DNA of 51,117 nucleotides from Sphingobacteriales bacterium (GTDB lineage: Bacteria > Bacteroidota > Bacteroidia > Chitinophagales > UBA2359): contig JADKCK010000026.1 in NCBI GenBank assembly GCA_016718845.1, forward strand, positions 1 to 51,117, read 5' to 3'. The number at the start of each line of letters is the position of its first letter. Position 1 is the stretch's first letter. Shown here one piece after another: positions 9,803 to 17,964 of this stretch. Under the pieces are notes generated by a model. The model saw only the letters and a list, made by a program, of their open reading frames with translations. It was not told the origin of the DNA and did not search any database. A program made the translations under genes and the position numbers.

Positions 9803-10381
9803 ATGCAAACAGCCGATTACGTTATATTAGTAGACCCTAAAGGTAAGGTATTAGGGACAGAAGAAAAAATGGCAGCTCATCAAAAAGGTTTGCTACATAG
9901 GGCATTTAGTGTGTTTTTGTTTAATGCCGAGGGCAAAATATTACTTCAACAACGTGCCGATACTAAATACCATTTTGGTGGTTTATGGAGTAATACCTGC
10001 TGTAGCCATCAACGCCTTGAAGAAACAAGCGAGCAAGCCGCACACCGCCGATTACACGAAGAACTGGGGTTTGATACCGATTTGTACGAGGCTTTTACGT
10101 TTATTTACCGTGCCGAAGACCCCAAAACACAACTCATAGAGCATGAATTAGACACTGTTTTAATTGGTTTTTACGACCAAGTTATCAGCAACGTTAACCC
10201 AAACGAGGTGAAAGCAGTACGCTGGATGAGCGTTTCTGAATTGTTTCAGGATTTAGATTTTCAGCCCGACTTGTATACTTATTGGTTTAAAACAGCTTTG
10301 CGCGAACTGCAAAACCGAAAAATGTTGTCGGTAAGTGGTATAAAAAGTTATATTGAAAAAAAGCAACTAAAAAATAAATAG
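9803..10381 (+). CDS. idi: Isopentenyl-diphosphate delta-isomerase, type 1
   Basis: Interconverts isopentenyl and dimethylallyl diphosphate for isoprenoid (quinone, polyprenol) synthesis in the cytoplasm. The 192-residue protein is a Nudix-fold enzyme: 'LLHRAFSVFLFN' and 'LLQQRADTKYHFGGLWSNTC' carry the metal-binding His residues and the catalytic Cys in 'NTCCSH'; 'AAHRRLHEELGF' is the Nudix-like helix; 'EHELDTVLIG' carries the catalytic Glu. The length is normal (about 170-190). It stands alone between two minus-strand genes. The classical 'WTNTCCSHP' appears as 'WSNTCCSHQ', a mild variation. Confidence 0.93.
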   Translation: MQTADYVILVDPKGKVLGTEEKMAAHQKGLLHRAFSVFLFNAEGKILLQQRADTKYHFGGLWSNTCCSHQRLEETSEQAAHRRLHEELGFDTDLYEAFTFIYRAEDPKTQLIEHELDTVLIGFYDQVISNVNPNEVKAVRWMSVSELFQDLDFQPDLYTYWFKTALRELQNRKMLSVSGIKSYIEKKQLKNK

Positions 10382-10452
10382 GGATATAGGCTTTTGGCTG
10401 CAATCTGCAAATTATTCATTATAATTCATAATTAATAATTTATAATCAATAA

Positions 10453-12051
10453 TTATAATATTGTCAATTGTGTTGGTGGGCATTGTTTTTGTGTTAATCT
10501 GGATACAATAATAATGGTTAAAAATCCGCATACCATTGCCAACGTTCTAAACGGAAAAAGTACCACATCGTTTTGTATCATTGGATAGGGCAATAAGGGT
10601 GCTATACCTAGCGTAACCTCGCCGCCACCTAGGCGCAACAACAATGCAACGGCAAAACCTGCCATTGAGCCATAGCGATTAGCTTTTTTATCGAACAAGG
10701 CTGTTGTCAATTGCGGAAACAGTATGCAATACACAAAATCGCTGCACAAAGCCCAAAGTGCATAAATGCTGTTTGCTTTAAGTGCCAACAAAGTAGCCGT
10801 GATACCAACTATCCAAATACAACGTCGAATAACGCTTATTAGGCGGTCGGCATCGGCTTTGGGGCGCAGCAATGGGCGGTAAACGTTCCAGCTAATAACC
10901 GACGATGCCGACAATATAGACGAGTCGACGGACGACATAACAGCTGCGCAGATAGCTGCCAAGCCTACTGTTGCCACAATAGGGTTGGTTAGGTAACGTA
11001 TTACATAAGGCATACTTAGTAGGGCTTCGGGCTTGTCCATACCCAAGCTACTCCAATCGAATACGCTTGCCACCATGCCAATTAAAACAGCGGGTACTGC
11101 GGCTATCAAACAAATTACGCCTGCCCCAATAGATAGCCACATGGCGGCGTTTTCGCTGCGTGCCGACAAAACGCGCTGAAAATAAACCTGCCAAGGTATG
11201 CCGCCAAGCATCAGCATAAAGGCATAATCCCACCAATTCCAATAATAATTACCCCAATTAGGCAGTTTCCAAGCGTTTAAAGGGGGCATAAATCGTGCGG
11301 TATCGCCTTTTTGTGCCACATACAAATCAATGGTGTGCATTAAACCGCCTGTGTGCGATAGGGCAAATGGCAAAACGACAAATAAGCCCAACAACAAAAA
11401 AAACAATTGTAAGGTATCGGTTAGGGCAACCGCCCACAAGCCACCCAAAGATGTGTAAGTAATGGCAATGGCTGCCGACAAAACAATAGCTTTTGATGCA
11501 TCTAGTCCTAAAATAGTACCAAAGGTAGTACCTAATGCGGTTAATATGGCTGCTGTCCAGAATATTTCGCCCGATAGGGCAGGTAGTGCCAACAAAGCAG
11601 CCATGCGTTTGCCAAAGCGTTGTTCAAGTGGGTCGAGCATAGTTTTAAACCGATGCCTGCGCATTTTTCGGGCAAAAAATATACCCCCTAACATTAAACT
11701 AATGGCGTAGCCCCAAGGTGCCTGTACCCAAACCAAACCCTGCGAAACCGTGTACTCGGCAGTGCCATTTAGGTATCCGCCGTCAATCCAGGTAGCACTC
11801 ATGGTAAATATACCAATAAATAGCGGGATAGACCGCCCTGCAAGCATCATATCGGTGGTGCTGTCCGACTGACGAAGTTGTGCTGCCGATGCACCTGTAT
11901 AAAATACTAAGGCATAAAAAAACATAATAGCTATATATCCTGCCCAAAATACTTTGGTGCCACTTAGGTATAAAACAACACCTACTATTATTAAAACCAA
12001 TATCATTAATAAAGTAGGACGAAGTGGAGCGGTAAAGGAGTGTTTTTTCAC
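10453..12051 (-). CDS. Sodium:solute symporter (SSS family)
   Basis: The 532-residue protein has about 13 hydrophobic segments and the SSS-family look, including 'LAGRSIPLFIGIFTMSATWI' in the first core helices, 'SLGGLWAVALTDTLQLFFLL', and 'AAICAAVMSSVDSSILSASS', which resembles the Na+-binding helix 8. It acts in the inner membrane, coupling Na+ influx to solute uptake. The overall pattern (double Gly 'DGGYLNGTAEYTV' after the first repeat) is closest to the high-affinity choline transporter branch, but the substrate cannot be assigned from sequence alone. It is transcribed alone, convergent with idi. The 70-bp gap to idi is an AT-only palindromic stretch. Confidence 0.88.
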   Translation of the reverse strand: MKKHSFTAPLRPTLLMILVLIIVGVVLYLSGTKVFWAGYIAIMFFYALVFYTGASAAQLRQSDSTTDMMLAGRSIPLFIGIFTMSATWIDGGYLNGTAEYTVSQGLVWVQAPWGYAISLMLGGIFFARKMRRHRFKTMLDPLEQRFGKRMAALLALPALSGEIFWTAAILTALGTTFGTILGLDASKAIVLSAAIAITYTSLGGLWAVALTDTLQLFFLLLGLFVVLPFALSHTGGLMHTIDLYVAQKGDTARFMPPLNAWKLPNWGNYYWNWWDYAFMLMLGGIPWQVYFQRVLSARSENAAMWLSIGAGVICLIAAVPAVLIGMVASVFDWSSLGMDKPEALLSMPYVIRYLTNPIVATVGLAAICAAVMSSVDSSILSASSVISWNVYRPLLRPKADADRLISVIRRCIWIVGITATLLALKANSIYALWALCSDFVYCILFPQLTTALFDKKANRYGSMAGFAVALLLRLGGGEVTLGIAPLLPYPMIQNDVVLFPFRTLAMVCGFLTIIIVSRLTQKQCPPTQLTIL

Positions 12052-12084
12052 AAATAGTTTTGCTGTTTAAGGTGCGTAAACAAA

Positions 12085-12123
12085 AAAAAGGCTTTTTATC
12101 GGTTAAAGATAAAAAGCCTTTTT
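12085..12123 (-). terminator. Terminator of the SPOR-like gene
   Basis: Stem AAAAAGGCTTTTTATC / GATAAAAAGCCTTTTT (16 bp) with a 7-base loop; read on the minus strand it is followed by a T run. It lies downstream of the minus-strand gene at 12219-13100 and before the symporter start. Confidence 0.85.
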
Positions 12124-12218
12124 GAGAAATAGTGCTTTATGAGCAAAAAAGTTGTTTGATGTTGGTTAAAAACGCAAATTTCCCCTTCGAATGGTATCGA
12201 AAGAGAAATTTGGTTGCT

Positions 12219-13100
12219 TTATTTGTACATTTCAGCAGCTTTTTCGGGTGTTTCTTTTTTGCGTTCGCCTTTGTAGTAAGGCACTACAAATACTTTATCG
12301 TAACCCTTATTTTTCATTACTTGCATATATTCGTTGGCTTCTTTCAACGAGTTAAACTCGCCTGCCATATAACGCACATAGCCATTAGCGGCATTTTCTA
12401 CGTTTACTTTTTCTTTTACTTTGAGCAAAAAAGGTGATTTATTAGGTAACAATTCTTTAAATGCACCTAATTGAACCTTAAATATTAAGTTGGTGTTTAC
12501 CGAAGGATTTGCAACAACAGCACTTGCCGTTTGAGGGCTTTTTACTACCTCCATTGGTTTTTGTTCTACAATCAAAGGAGCCACAGGTTTGCTAGATACT
12601 TCTCTAGATACTTCTAACATAGCCCTAAGTATCTGGGGTTCTTTTTTATTGGTAGTGTTAATAATTTTTGTGTCTTCTACTCCATTTCTACTATTAATGG
12701 CATATAGTTGATATTGTTTATCTACCTCTAATTTAAAATAAAAGGTACCATCAGATGTAGTTCGAAACAAGCGTTTGATTTTGCTCTTTGTGTCTTCTAA
12801 TTGTACGGTAGTGCCGCTTACTGGCGAAGTAGTTCCTTTTTCGTATACCACACCAATAAGTACTAATTTAACACCATCGCTAAGTTCATCTTTCTCGTCG
12901 TAGGTATAAAGGTCGTTACCTAAAAACGAGTTAGCCACAAAATGAGCGCTAATAGTTTCTGAATAATTGTAAGTGTTAGCGTATTTGCTAAAGCTTTCAA
13001 TAGCCAATACATCGCTGTTAGGGGTAGTTAAAGCAAATAATTGTACTAATGGGCTTAAAAATAAGCTAATGAGTATAAATGCGAAAATTGAGTTTTTCAT
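12219..13100 (-). CDS. Exported protein with CarboxypepD_reg-like and SPOR-like domains
   Basis: 293 residues. The N-terminus is a signal peptide (hydrophobic residues 5-24, 'FAFILISLFLSPLVQLFALT'). Residues about 78-150 form a carboxypeptidase-regulatory-like beta domain ('GTTSPVSGTTVQLEDTKS', 'TTSDGTFYFKLEVDKQY'). The last about 85 residues ('FKVQLGAF', 'YMAGEFNSLKEANEYMQVMK', 'DKVFVVPYYKG') match the pattern of a SPOR-like peptidoglycan-binding repeat, which in other proteins binds denuded glycan strands. It is therefore probably periplasmic or outer-membrane linked and may take part in envelope maintenance; that role is inference. It has its own terminator and appears monocistronic. Confidence 0.8.
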   Translation of the reverse strand: MKNSIFAFILISLFLSPLVQLFALTTPNSDVLAIESFSKYANTYNYSETISAHFVANSFLGNDLYTYDEKDELSDGVKLVLIGVVYEKGTTSPVSGTTVQLEDTKSKIKRLFRTTSDGTFYFKLEVDKQYQLYAINSRNGVEDTKIINTTNKKEPQILRAMLEVSREVSSKPVAPLIVEQKPMEVVKSPQTASAVVANPSVNTNLIFKVQLGAFKELLPNKSPFLLKVKEKVNVENAANGYVRYMAGEFNSLKEANEYMQVMKNKGYDKVFVVPYYKGERKKETPEKAAEMYK

Positions 13101-13673
13101 AATTTAAATCTTGTTATATTGAGTTGTGTGTAGTGTTTGATAATTCAAAACCAAGATTGCAATGTTTTAATGCCAAATTTTGAGCCAAATTTAACCATCT
13201 TTTTCTTTGTTACAAACCTATGACTGTTTGACTGCTAAAAGTGGGCTAAAGTTAAAAATAAGGCGAAAAAAATGACTTTATTTTTACAATTAGCTATTAA
13301 ACGCTTGAAATACAGGGCTAACAATGTGTCCGAAAAGTAAGAATTTGTGTTGTATTACGTACAAATAAAATACAATAGCATAACAAAAAAGCTGGCGCAT
13401 AAAGAGCGAAAGCCAAGTACCAAAAAACACATTTAAAGCAGCCAATTAAAGATTATTTTTAGAAACTTCTCTTACAATTACCTAAATTAAAGCAAATAGT
13501 GCTATTTTTGCAAACCACTTTTGCAGATTAGCAAATAAACACTTATTGTAAATAATATTAACTTTTGTTTTTGATAGAAAACTAAGCAAGCGTTTTGTTT
13601 TTAGCTGTATGTAATGCTATGCAAAAAAAGTACCATATTTGCAGATTTCCTTATTTTTTCTGAAACTTGATGA
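13101..13673. other. Intergenic, AT-rich, no gene seen
   Basis: About 570 bases between divergent genes. I see no open frame of note, no RNA gene and no clear repeat. Promoters for both flanking genes presumably lie here but no good TAnnTTTG match stands out. Confidence 0.5.
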
Positions 13674-15071
13674 ATGTTATACGCCATTATTGATATTGAG
13701 GCTACCGGCGGTAGCCCACGCCGCGACAGGATTACCGAGATTGCCGTTGTGTTGTACGACGGTAAAAAGGTTATTGACCGCTTCTCATCTTTAATAAATC
13801 CCGAAACGCCTATCCCTTCGTTTATAAACCGCCTAACAGGTATTAGCGATGATATGGTGTCCGATGCTCCTAAATTTCAGGAGGTAGCCAAACGTATTGT
13901 AGAGATAACCCGCGATGCCATTTTTGTGGCTCATAATGTACAGTTTGATTATGCCTATGTTAAAGCCGAGTTTAAACGCTTGGGCTATACCTACTCGCGC
14001 CCTCAATTGTGTACCGTACAACTATCACAACAACTAATGCCTGGTTTGTTGTCGTATGGTTTAGATAATTTGTGCAGCGTTTTGGATATAACCAACGCCA
14101 ACCGACACCGAGCCGCAGGCGACACCGACGCCACCCTTGAGCTATTTAACTACCTACTTAGCCGCGACCACAACGGTTATATTGCTCAAGCCACCGAAGA
14201 TGCTACCTTATTTAAAAACCTACCGCCTACCCTTACCGCCAAACACATCGAGCAACTGCCCGAAGAAATAGGTATCTACCGCTTTTTGAACGAACAAAAC
14301 GAAGTTATTTATGTGGGTAAAAGTGTAGATATAAAACGACGCGTGCTGCAACATTTCCAAAAGTATAACCCGCAAAGCACCAACAAACAGTGGCGAATGT
14401 TGCGCAGCCTATACGATATTAATTTCGAGGAAACAGGTAGCGAACTAATTGCCCTACTACACGAAGCCTACGAAATACGTAATCTAAAACCTAAATATAA
14501 CCGCGCCCAAAACCCGCGTAAAAGCAGCTACGGTATTTTTGAACTAACCAACAACGAAGGCTACCGACAACTGTATGTTAAAAAAGTACACGACGACGAC
14601 CGCCCCATTGCCGTATACGACAAAGATACCCACGCAAAAGCCGCCATTGCCACCCGAATAGAAAAACACCGATTGTGCCAAAACTTATGTACCCTAAAAA
14701 AAATACCCCACACCACACGCGGCAACCACACTTGCCTATATTGGCAAATGAGCCAATGTAATGGTGCTTGTATTGGGCAAGAGCCACCCGAAACCTACAA
14801 CGAACGAGCAGCTAATGCCTTCAGCGATTTTGCGTTCCAATCTCCCAACTTTTTAATTATTGGCGACGGACGTAACATACACGAGGCTTCGGTGGTGCTT
14901 ATACAAAACAACGAACTTAAAGGTTGGGGATATTTTCCCAAACACCAAATAAACGAAATATACCATATTACCCAAAACCTACAATATACCGTAAACTATA
15001 ACCCTTATATCAACAAAATTATTGCCGCTTACCTCAAAAAAAGTAAATACGACCAAATAATAGCTTTTTAA
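13674..15071 (+). CDS. DnaQ-like 3'-5' exonuclease fused to GIY-YIG (UvrC/Cho-like) nuclease
   Basis: The first about 165 residues are a DEDDh exonuclease of the DNA polymerase III epsilon type: ExoI 'IDIEATGG', ExoII 'AHNVQFDYAYV', ExoIII 'HRAAGDTDATLELF'. From about residue 200 a GIY-YIG nuclease follows: 'IGIYRFLNEQNEVIYVGKS', 'DIKRRVLQHF' with the catalytic Arg, and the metal-binding Glu in 'ELIALLHEAYEIRNLKP'. The rest carries a UvrC/Cho-like Cys-bearing segment ('CLYWQMSQCNGAC'). All catalytic residues are present. Such fusions are known in Bacteroidota and actinobacteria; a role in DNA repair is inferred. The length of 465 residues is normal. No operon partner is evident. Confidence 0.92.
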   Translation: MLYAIIDIEATGGSPRRDRITEIAVVLYDGKKVIDRFSSLINPETPIPSFINRLTGISDDMVSDAPKFQEVAKRIVEITRDAIFVAHNVQFDYAYVKAEFKRLGYTYSRPQLCTVQLSQQLMPGLLSYGLDNLCSVLDITNANRHRAAGDTDATLELFNYLLSRDHNGYIAQATEDATLFKNLPPTLTAKHIEQLPEEIGIYRFLNEQNEVIYVGKSVDIKRRVLQHFQKYNPQSTNKQWRMLRSLYDINFEETGSELIALLHEAYEIRNLKPKYNRAQNPRKSSYGIFELTNNEGYRQLYVKKVHDDDRPIAVYDKDTHAKAAIATRIEKHRLCQNLCTLKKIPHTTRGNHTCLYWQMSQCNGACIGQEPPETYNERAANAFSDFAFQSPNFLIIGDGRNIHEASVVLIQNNELKGWGYFPKHQINEIYHITQNLQYTVNYNPYINKIIAAYLKKSKYDQIIAF

Positions 15072-15168
15072 ATGGTAAATTATAAATTATAAATGGTAAA
15101 TTATAAATTATAAATGGTTAATTATAAATTATAAATGGTAAATTATAAATTGTAAATTATAAATGGTT
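15072..15168. repeat. AT-rich tandem repeat, about 22-bp unit
   Basis: The word AAATGGTAAATTATAAATTAT recurs four to five times with small variations (GGTTAATT in place of GGTAAATT). It starts directly after the stop codon of the exonuclease fusion gene and runs to the edge of the 8-bp satellite. Confidence 0.85.
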
Positions 15169-15203
15169 AATTGGAATTTCACGTTTCAACTACGCCCAAC
15201 GAA

Positions 15204-15578
15204 CACATCGAAGCATCACAATTTCACAACATCGCCACATCACAACATCGAAGCATCACAATTTCACAACATCGCCACATCACAACATCGCCACATCACA
15301 ACATCGCCACATCACAACATCACAACATCGCCACATCACAACATCACAACATCACAACATCCCCACTTCACCACATCTCCACATCACAACATCACAACAT
15401 CGCCACATCACAACATCACAACATCACAACATCGCCACATCACAACATCGCCACATCACAACATCACAACATCACAACATCACAACATCACAACATCGCC
15501 ACATCACAACATCACAACATCGCAACATCACAACATCACAACATCACAACATCTCCACATCGCAATATCACAACATAA
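15204..15578. repeat. 8-bp satellite, CACAACAT / CGCCACAT units
   Basis: About 47 octamer units, mostly CACAACAT with interspersed CGCCACAT and a few variants; near the left end a 40-bp block of five units (starting CGAAGCATCACAATTTC) occurs twice. Eight is not a multiple of three, and no frame on the plus strand contains a stop, so all three frames read the same His-Asn-Ile-Thr-Thr-Ser-Gln-His peptide; long open frames across it are artefacts. It ends about 5 bp before the aldehyde dehydrogenase start. Confidence 0.92.
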
Positions 15579-15582
15579 AAAC

Positions 15583-16965
15583 ATGATAGAAAACACCCTG
15601 CGTATAAACAACCCCGCAACGGGCATTAAAATTACCCGTGTGCAAAAAGACGATGCCGAATCGGTACAACAAAAATACCAACTGCTTAAAAACGGGCAAC
15701 CCGAATGGGCAAACACCCCACTGTCCGAGCGCCTTTGGTGCATCGAGCAGTTTTTTAGGCTGCTAGATGTAGAACGCGTAGACCTTGCCGAAACACTTAC
15801 TGCCGAAATGGGTAAACCTTTTCAGGAAGCACTCAACGAAATACAAGGCGCCCGAGGACGCATACACTTTTTTTTAAACAACACCAGCAACTGGCTACAA
15901 GACGAATGGATGATACCCGACGCCCCAACCCGCGAGCGCCTATCCTTCGAGCCACTCGGCGTTATAGGCAACATATCGGCTTGGAACTACCCCTACCTTG
16001 TAGGCGTTAACGTCTTTATTCCGGCTTTACTAACAGGCAATGCCGTTTTGTACAAACCCTCGGAGTATGCCACCCTAACAGGTGCTAAAATCCGCGACCT
16101 TTTGTACGAAGCAGGCATACCCCTATCCGCCTTCCAAATGGTTACCGGAAATGCCGAACAAGGCGAAATGATGCTTGACTTACCTTTAGATGCTTACTTC
16201 TTTACTGGCTCGTATAAAACAGGCATGTACATCTACCAAAAAGTAGCCCCAAAATTGGTTCCGGTACAATTAGAATTGGGCGGAAAAGACCCACTTTATG
16301 TAACCAACAATGCCGATATTCACAACGCCGCCTTATCTGCCGCCGAAGGAGCTTTTTATAATAACGGACAAAGCTGCTGCGCCGTTGAGCGTATTTATGT
16401 ACATCAGGACGTGTACGACCAATTTGTAGAACTGTTTGTGGCAGAAGTAAACGCCAATTGGCAACCCAACTTGCCCGCTTTGCTAAACACCAAACTAGGG
16501 GCTATTAGCCGAAAAGAACATTTGGCTTTTTTAGACGAACAAGTAAAAGATGCCTTAGACAAAGGGGCTACTTTGCTAACAGGTGGCAAACGTGCCGACC
16601 GAAAAGGCTGGTTTTACGAACCTACTGTGCTCACTAACGTTAATCACTCGATGAATATTATGCGCGATGAAACCTTTGGTCCTCTTATCGGCATACAAAA
16701 AGTAGCCAACGACAACGAAGCTATCGCTTTGATGAACGATACCCAATATGGTTTAACCGCCGCCGTATATACCAACAACGAAAACCAAGCCGAGCAAATA
16801 ATGAAACAGCTAAACGCCGGAACCGTATACCTAAACTGCTGCGACCGCGTTAGCCCCAACTTACCTTGGTCGGGCAGGCAACACTCGGGTTTGGGGGCTA
16901 CCTTATCTTACATGGGCATACGAGCCTTTGTACGCCCCAAAGCTTATCATCTCCGACACGTTTAA
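15583..16965 (+). CDS. NAD(P)-dependent aldehyde dehydrogenase (succinate-semialdehyde dehydrogenase-like)
   Basis: The start at 15583 (MIENTLRINNPATG) gives 460 residues, the usual length for this branch; upstream in-frame sequence is only satellite. Hallmarks are 'WNYPYLVGVNVFIPALLTGN', 'VLYKPSEYA', 'YFFTGSYKTG' (NAD-binding), 'ELGGKDPLYV' with the general-base Glu, the catalytic Cys in 'NNGQSCCAVER', and 'DETFGPL'. It oxidises an aldehyde to the acid in the cytoplasm; the 460-residue size and motifs resemble succinate-semialdehyde dehydrogenases, but the substrate is uncertain. The gene directly abuts the 8-bp satellite, so its promoter and leader lie within or beyond repeats. A strong terminator follows. 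Confidence 0.9.
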   Translation: MIENTLRINNPATGIKITRVQKDDAESVQQKYQLLKNGQPEWANTPLSERLWCIEQFFRLLDVERVDLAETLTAEMGKPFQEALNEIQGARGRIHFFLNNTSNWLQDEWMIPDAPTRERLSFEPLGVIGNISAWNYPYLVGVNVFIPALLTGNAVLYKPSEYATLTGAKIRDLLYEAGIPLSAFQMVTGNAEQGEMMLDLPLDAYFFTGSYKTGMYIYQKVAPKLVPVQLELGGKDPLYVTNNADIHNAALSAAEGAFYNNGQSCCAVERIYVHQDVYDQFVELFVAEVNANWQPNLPALLNTKLGAISRKEHLAFLDEQVKDALDKGATLLTGGKRADRKGWFYEPTVLTNVNHSMNIMRDETFGPLIGIQKVANDNEAIALMNDTQYGLTAAVYTNNENQAEQIMKQLNAGTVYLNCCDRVSPNLPWSGRQHSGLGATLSYMGIRAFVRPKAYHLRHV

Positions 16966-16970
16966 CAACA

Positions 16971-17007
16971 AAAAAATATCCTCCAACAAAATTGGAGGAT
17001 ATTTTTT
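16971..17007 (+). terminator. Terminator of the aldehyde dehydrogenase gene
   Basis: Stem AAAAAATATCCTCCAA / TTGGAGGATATTTTTT with a 5-base loop and trailing T run, directly after the stop codon. Confidence 0.88.
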
Positions 17008-17198
17008 GTTAACTATTACCTATCATCTGCCAAAACCTAATAAAAGCATTTTAAACAAAATTAACCGTTGTTTTTGGGCTTAGATGCTGTAATATCTATT
17101 GTTTTAGGCTAGATAATTACCAAACATAAACCCTCATCTGCCCTAAAGTAATGGCTATTTTACAAGCTAACACCTATCCGCAATTAGTTTAGTTTTGG

Positions 17199-17858
17199 TT
17201 ATTCTTCATCATTGGTAAAAGCATTTTTTAACCTTTCGGTGGCTTCTTCTAAGTCAAATTTAGCCAAATCCCAGTCCTTGTCAAACCACGTAATAGCTTC
17301 TTCGTGGTCAGGGTCTTTCGGATTTTTGGCAGCCTTCACTATGGCATAATAACCCCACAAACCGCCACAATCGTCACAGGGGGCAGCACCCTCGCCTGTT
17401 ATCAAGCGCGGATAAGTCACACTTTCGGTAGCATCTAATACCTTCTCCAAAACAATGCTATGCTTCCAATTGTCCCCAAAATCGTACTCGTATTTTATTT
17501 TTTGGTTCTCTTCCATTAACCATTCGTTTAAATACTCCTCGTCAGCATTATAGTCCAAATAATCAGCATATTCATCTATTAAACCAATAGAAGCATCTTT
17601 TGCAATTAATACCTTCAATGTAGCAGCATCTATATCTTCGGTATGCCCTTCTTCTGCAAAACTTTTTAATAAATGCGCTTCGGTTTCTTTTGCCTTAAAC
17701 TGAAACAAATGACTATCGTCCCAATCCATTACAGCCTGTATGCAATTATGCAAATCGGCAAAAGTGGCATTGGTATTAATCTCAATACGTCGCCAAATGG
17801 GTGGTTTTGCATCTACTAAACTAATTTTTAGTTGATAGATTTTGTTGTTTGTTTCCAT
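17199..17858 (-). CDS. Plasmid pRiA4b ORF-3-like family protein
   Basis: 219 residues. The start 'IYQLKISLVDAKPPIWRRIE' and 'FADLHNCIQAVMDWDDSHLF' are characteristic of the pRiA4b ORF-3 (IS1096 passenger TnpR-like) family, as are 'YEYDFGDNWKHSIVLEK' and 'APCDDCGGLWGYYAIVKA'. The family is widespread, often solitary, and has no proven biochemical role; despite the name no transposon is seen here. The protein is acidic and presumably cytoplasmic. A candidate -7 box TATTTTTG lies on the minus strand at 17890-17883. Confidence 0.87.
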   Translation of the reverse strand: METNNKIYQLKISLVDAKPPIWRRIEINTNATFADLHNCIQAVMDWDDSHLFQFKAKETEAHLLKSFAEEGHTEDIDAATLKVLIAKDASIGLIDEYADYLDYNADEEYLNEWLMEENQKIKYEYDFGDNWKHSIVLEKVLDATESVTYPRLITGEGAAPCDDCGGLWGYYAIVKAAKNPKDPDHEEAITWFDKDWDLAKFDLEEATERLKNAFTNDEE

Positions 17859-17952
17859 GTTAGTAATGTTATTTTAGTGGCACAAAAATACCAATTTTTG
17901 TGTACTTTTAAATTATTTTGGCGATAAAAAACAAAAAAATAACAAACTACCG

Positions 17953-17960
17953 TAACTTTG
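17953..17960 (+). promoter_or_regulatory. Promoter -7 box of folC, leaving almost no 5' leader
   Basis: TAACTTTG at 17953-17960 is followed by only four bases before the ATG at 17965. In Bacteroidota transcription starts a few bases after this box, so the mRNA would be leaderless or nearly so. Confidence 0.5.
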
Positions 17961-17964
17961 CCCT

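Noticed and set aside
15171..15578. Long open frames encoding His/Asn/Thr/Ser/Gln repeats
   Set aside because: They are read-through of the 8-bp satellite, which has no stop in any forward frame; the same peptide appears in all frames.
15204..15578. CRISPR-like array
   Set aside because: Units are 8 bp with no unique spacers, and no cas genes are present.
17199..17858. Transposon suggested by the IS1096 TnpR-like family name
   Set aside because: No inverted repeats, target duplication or transposase around the gene.
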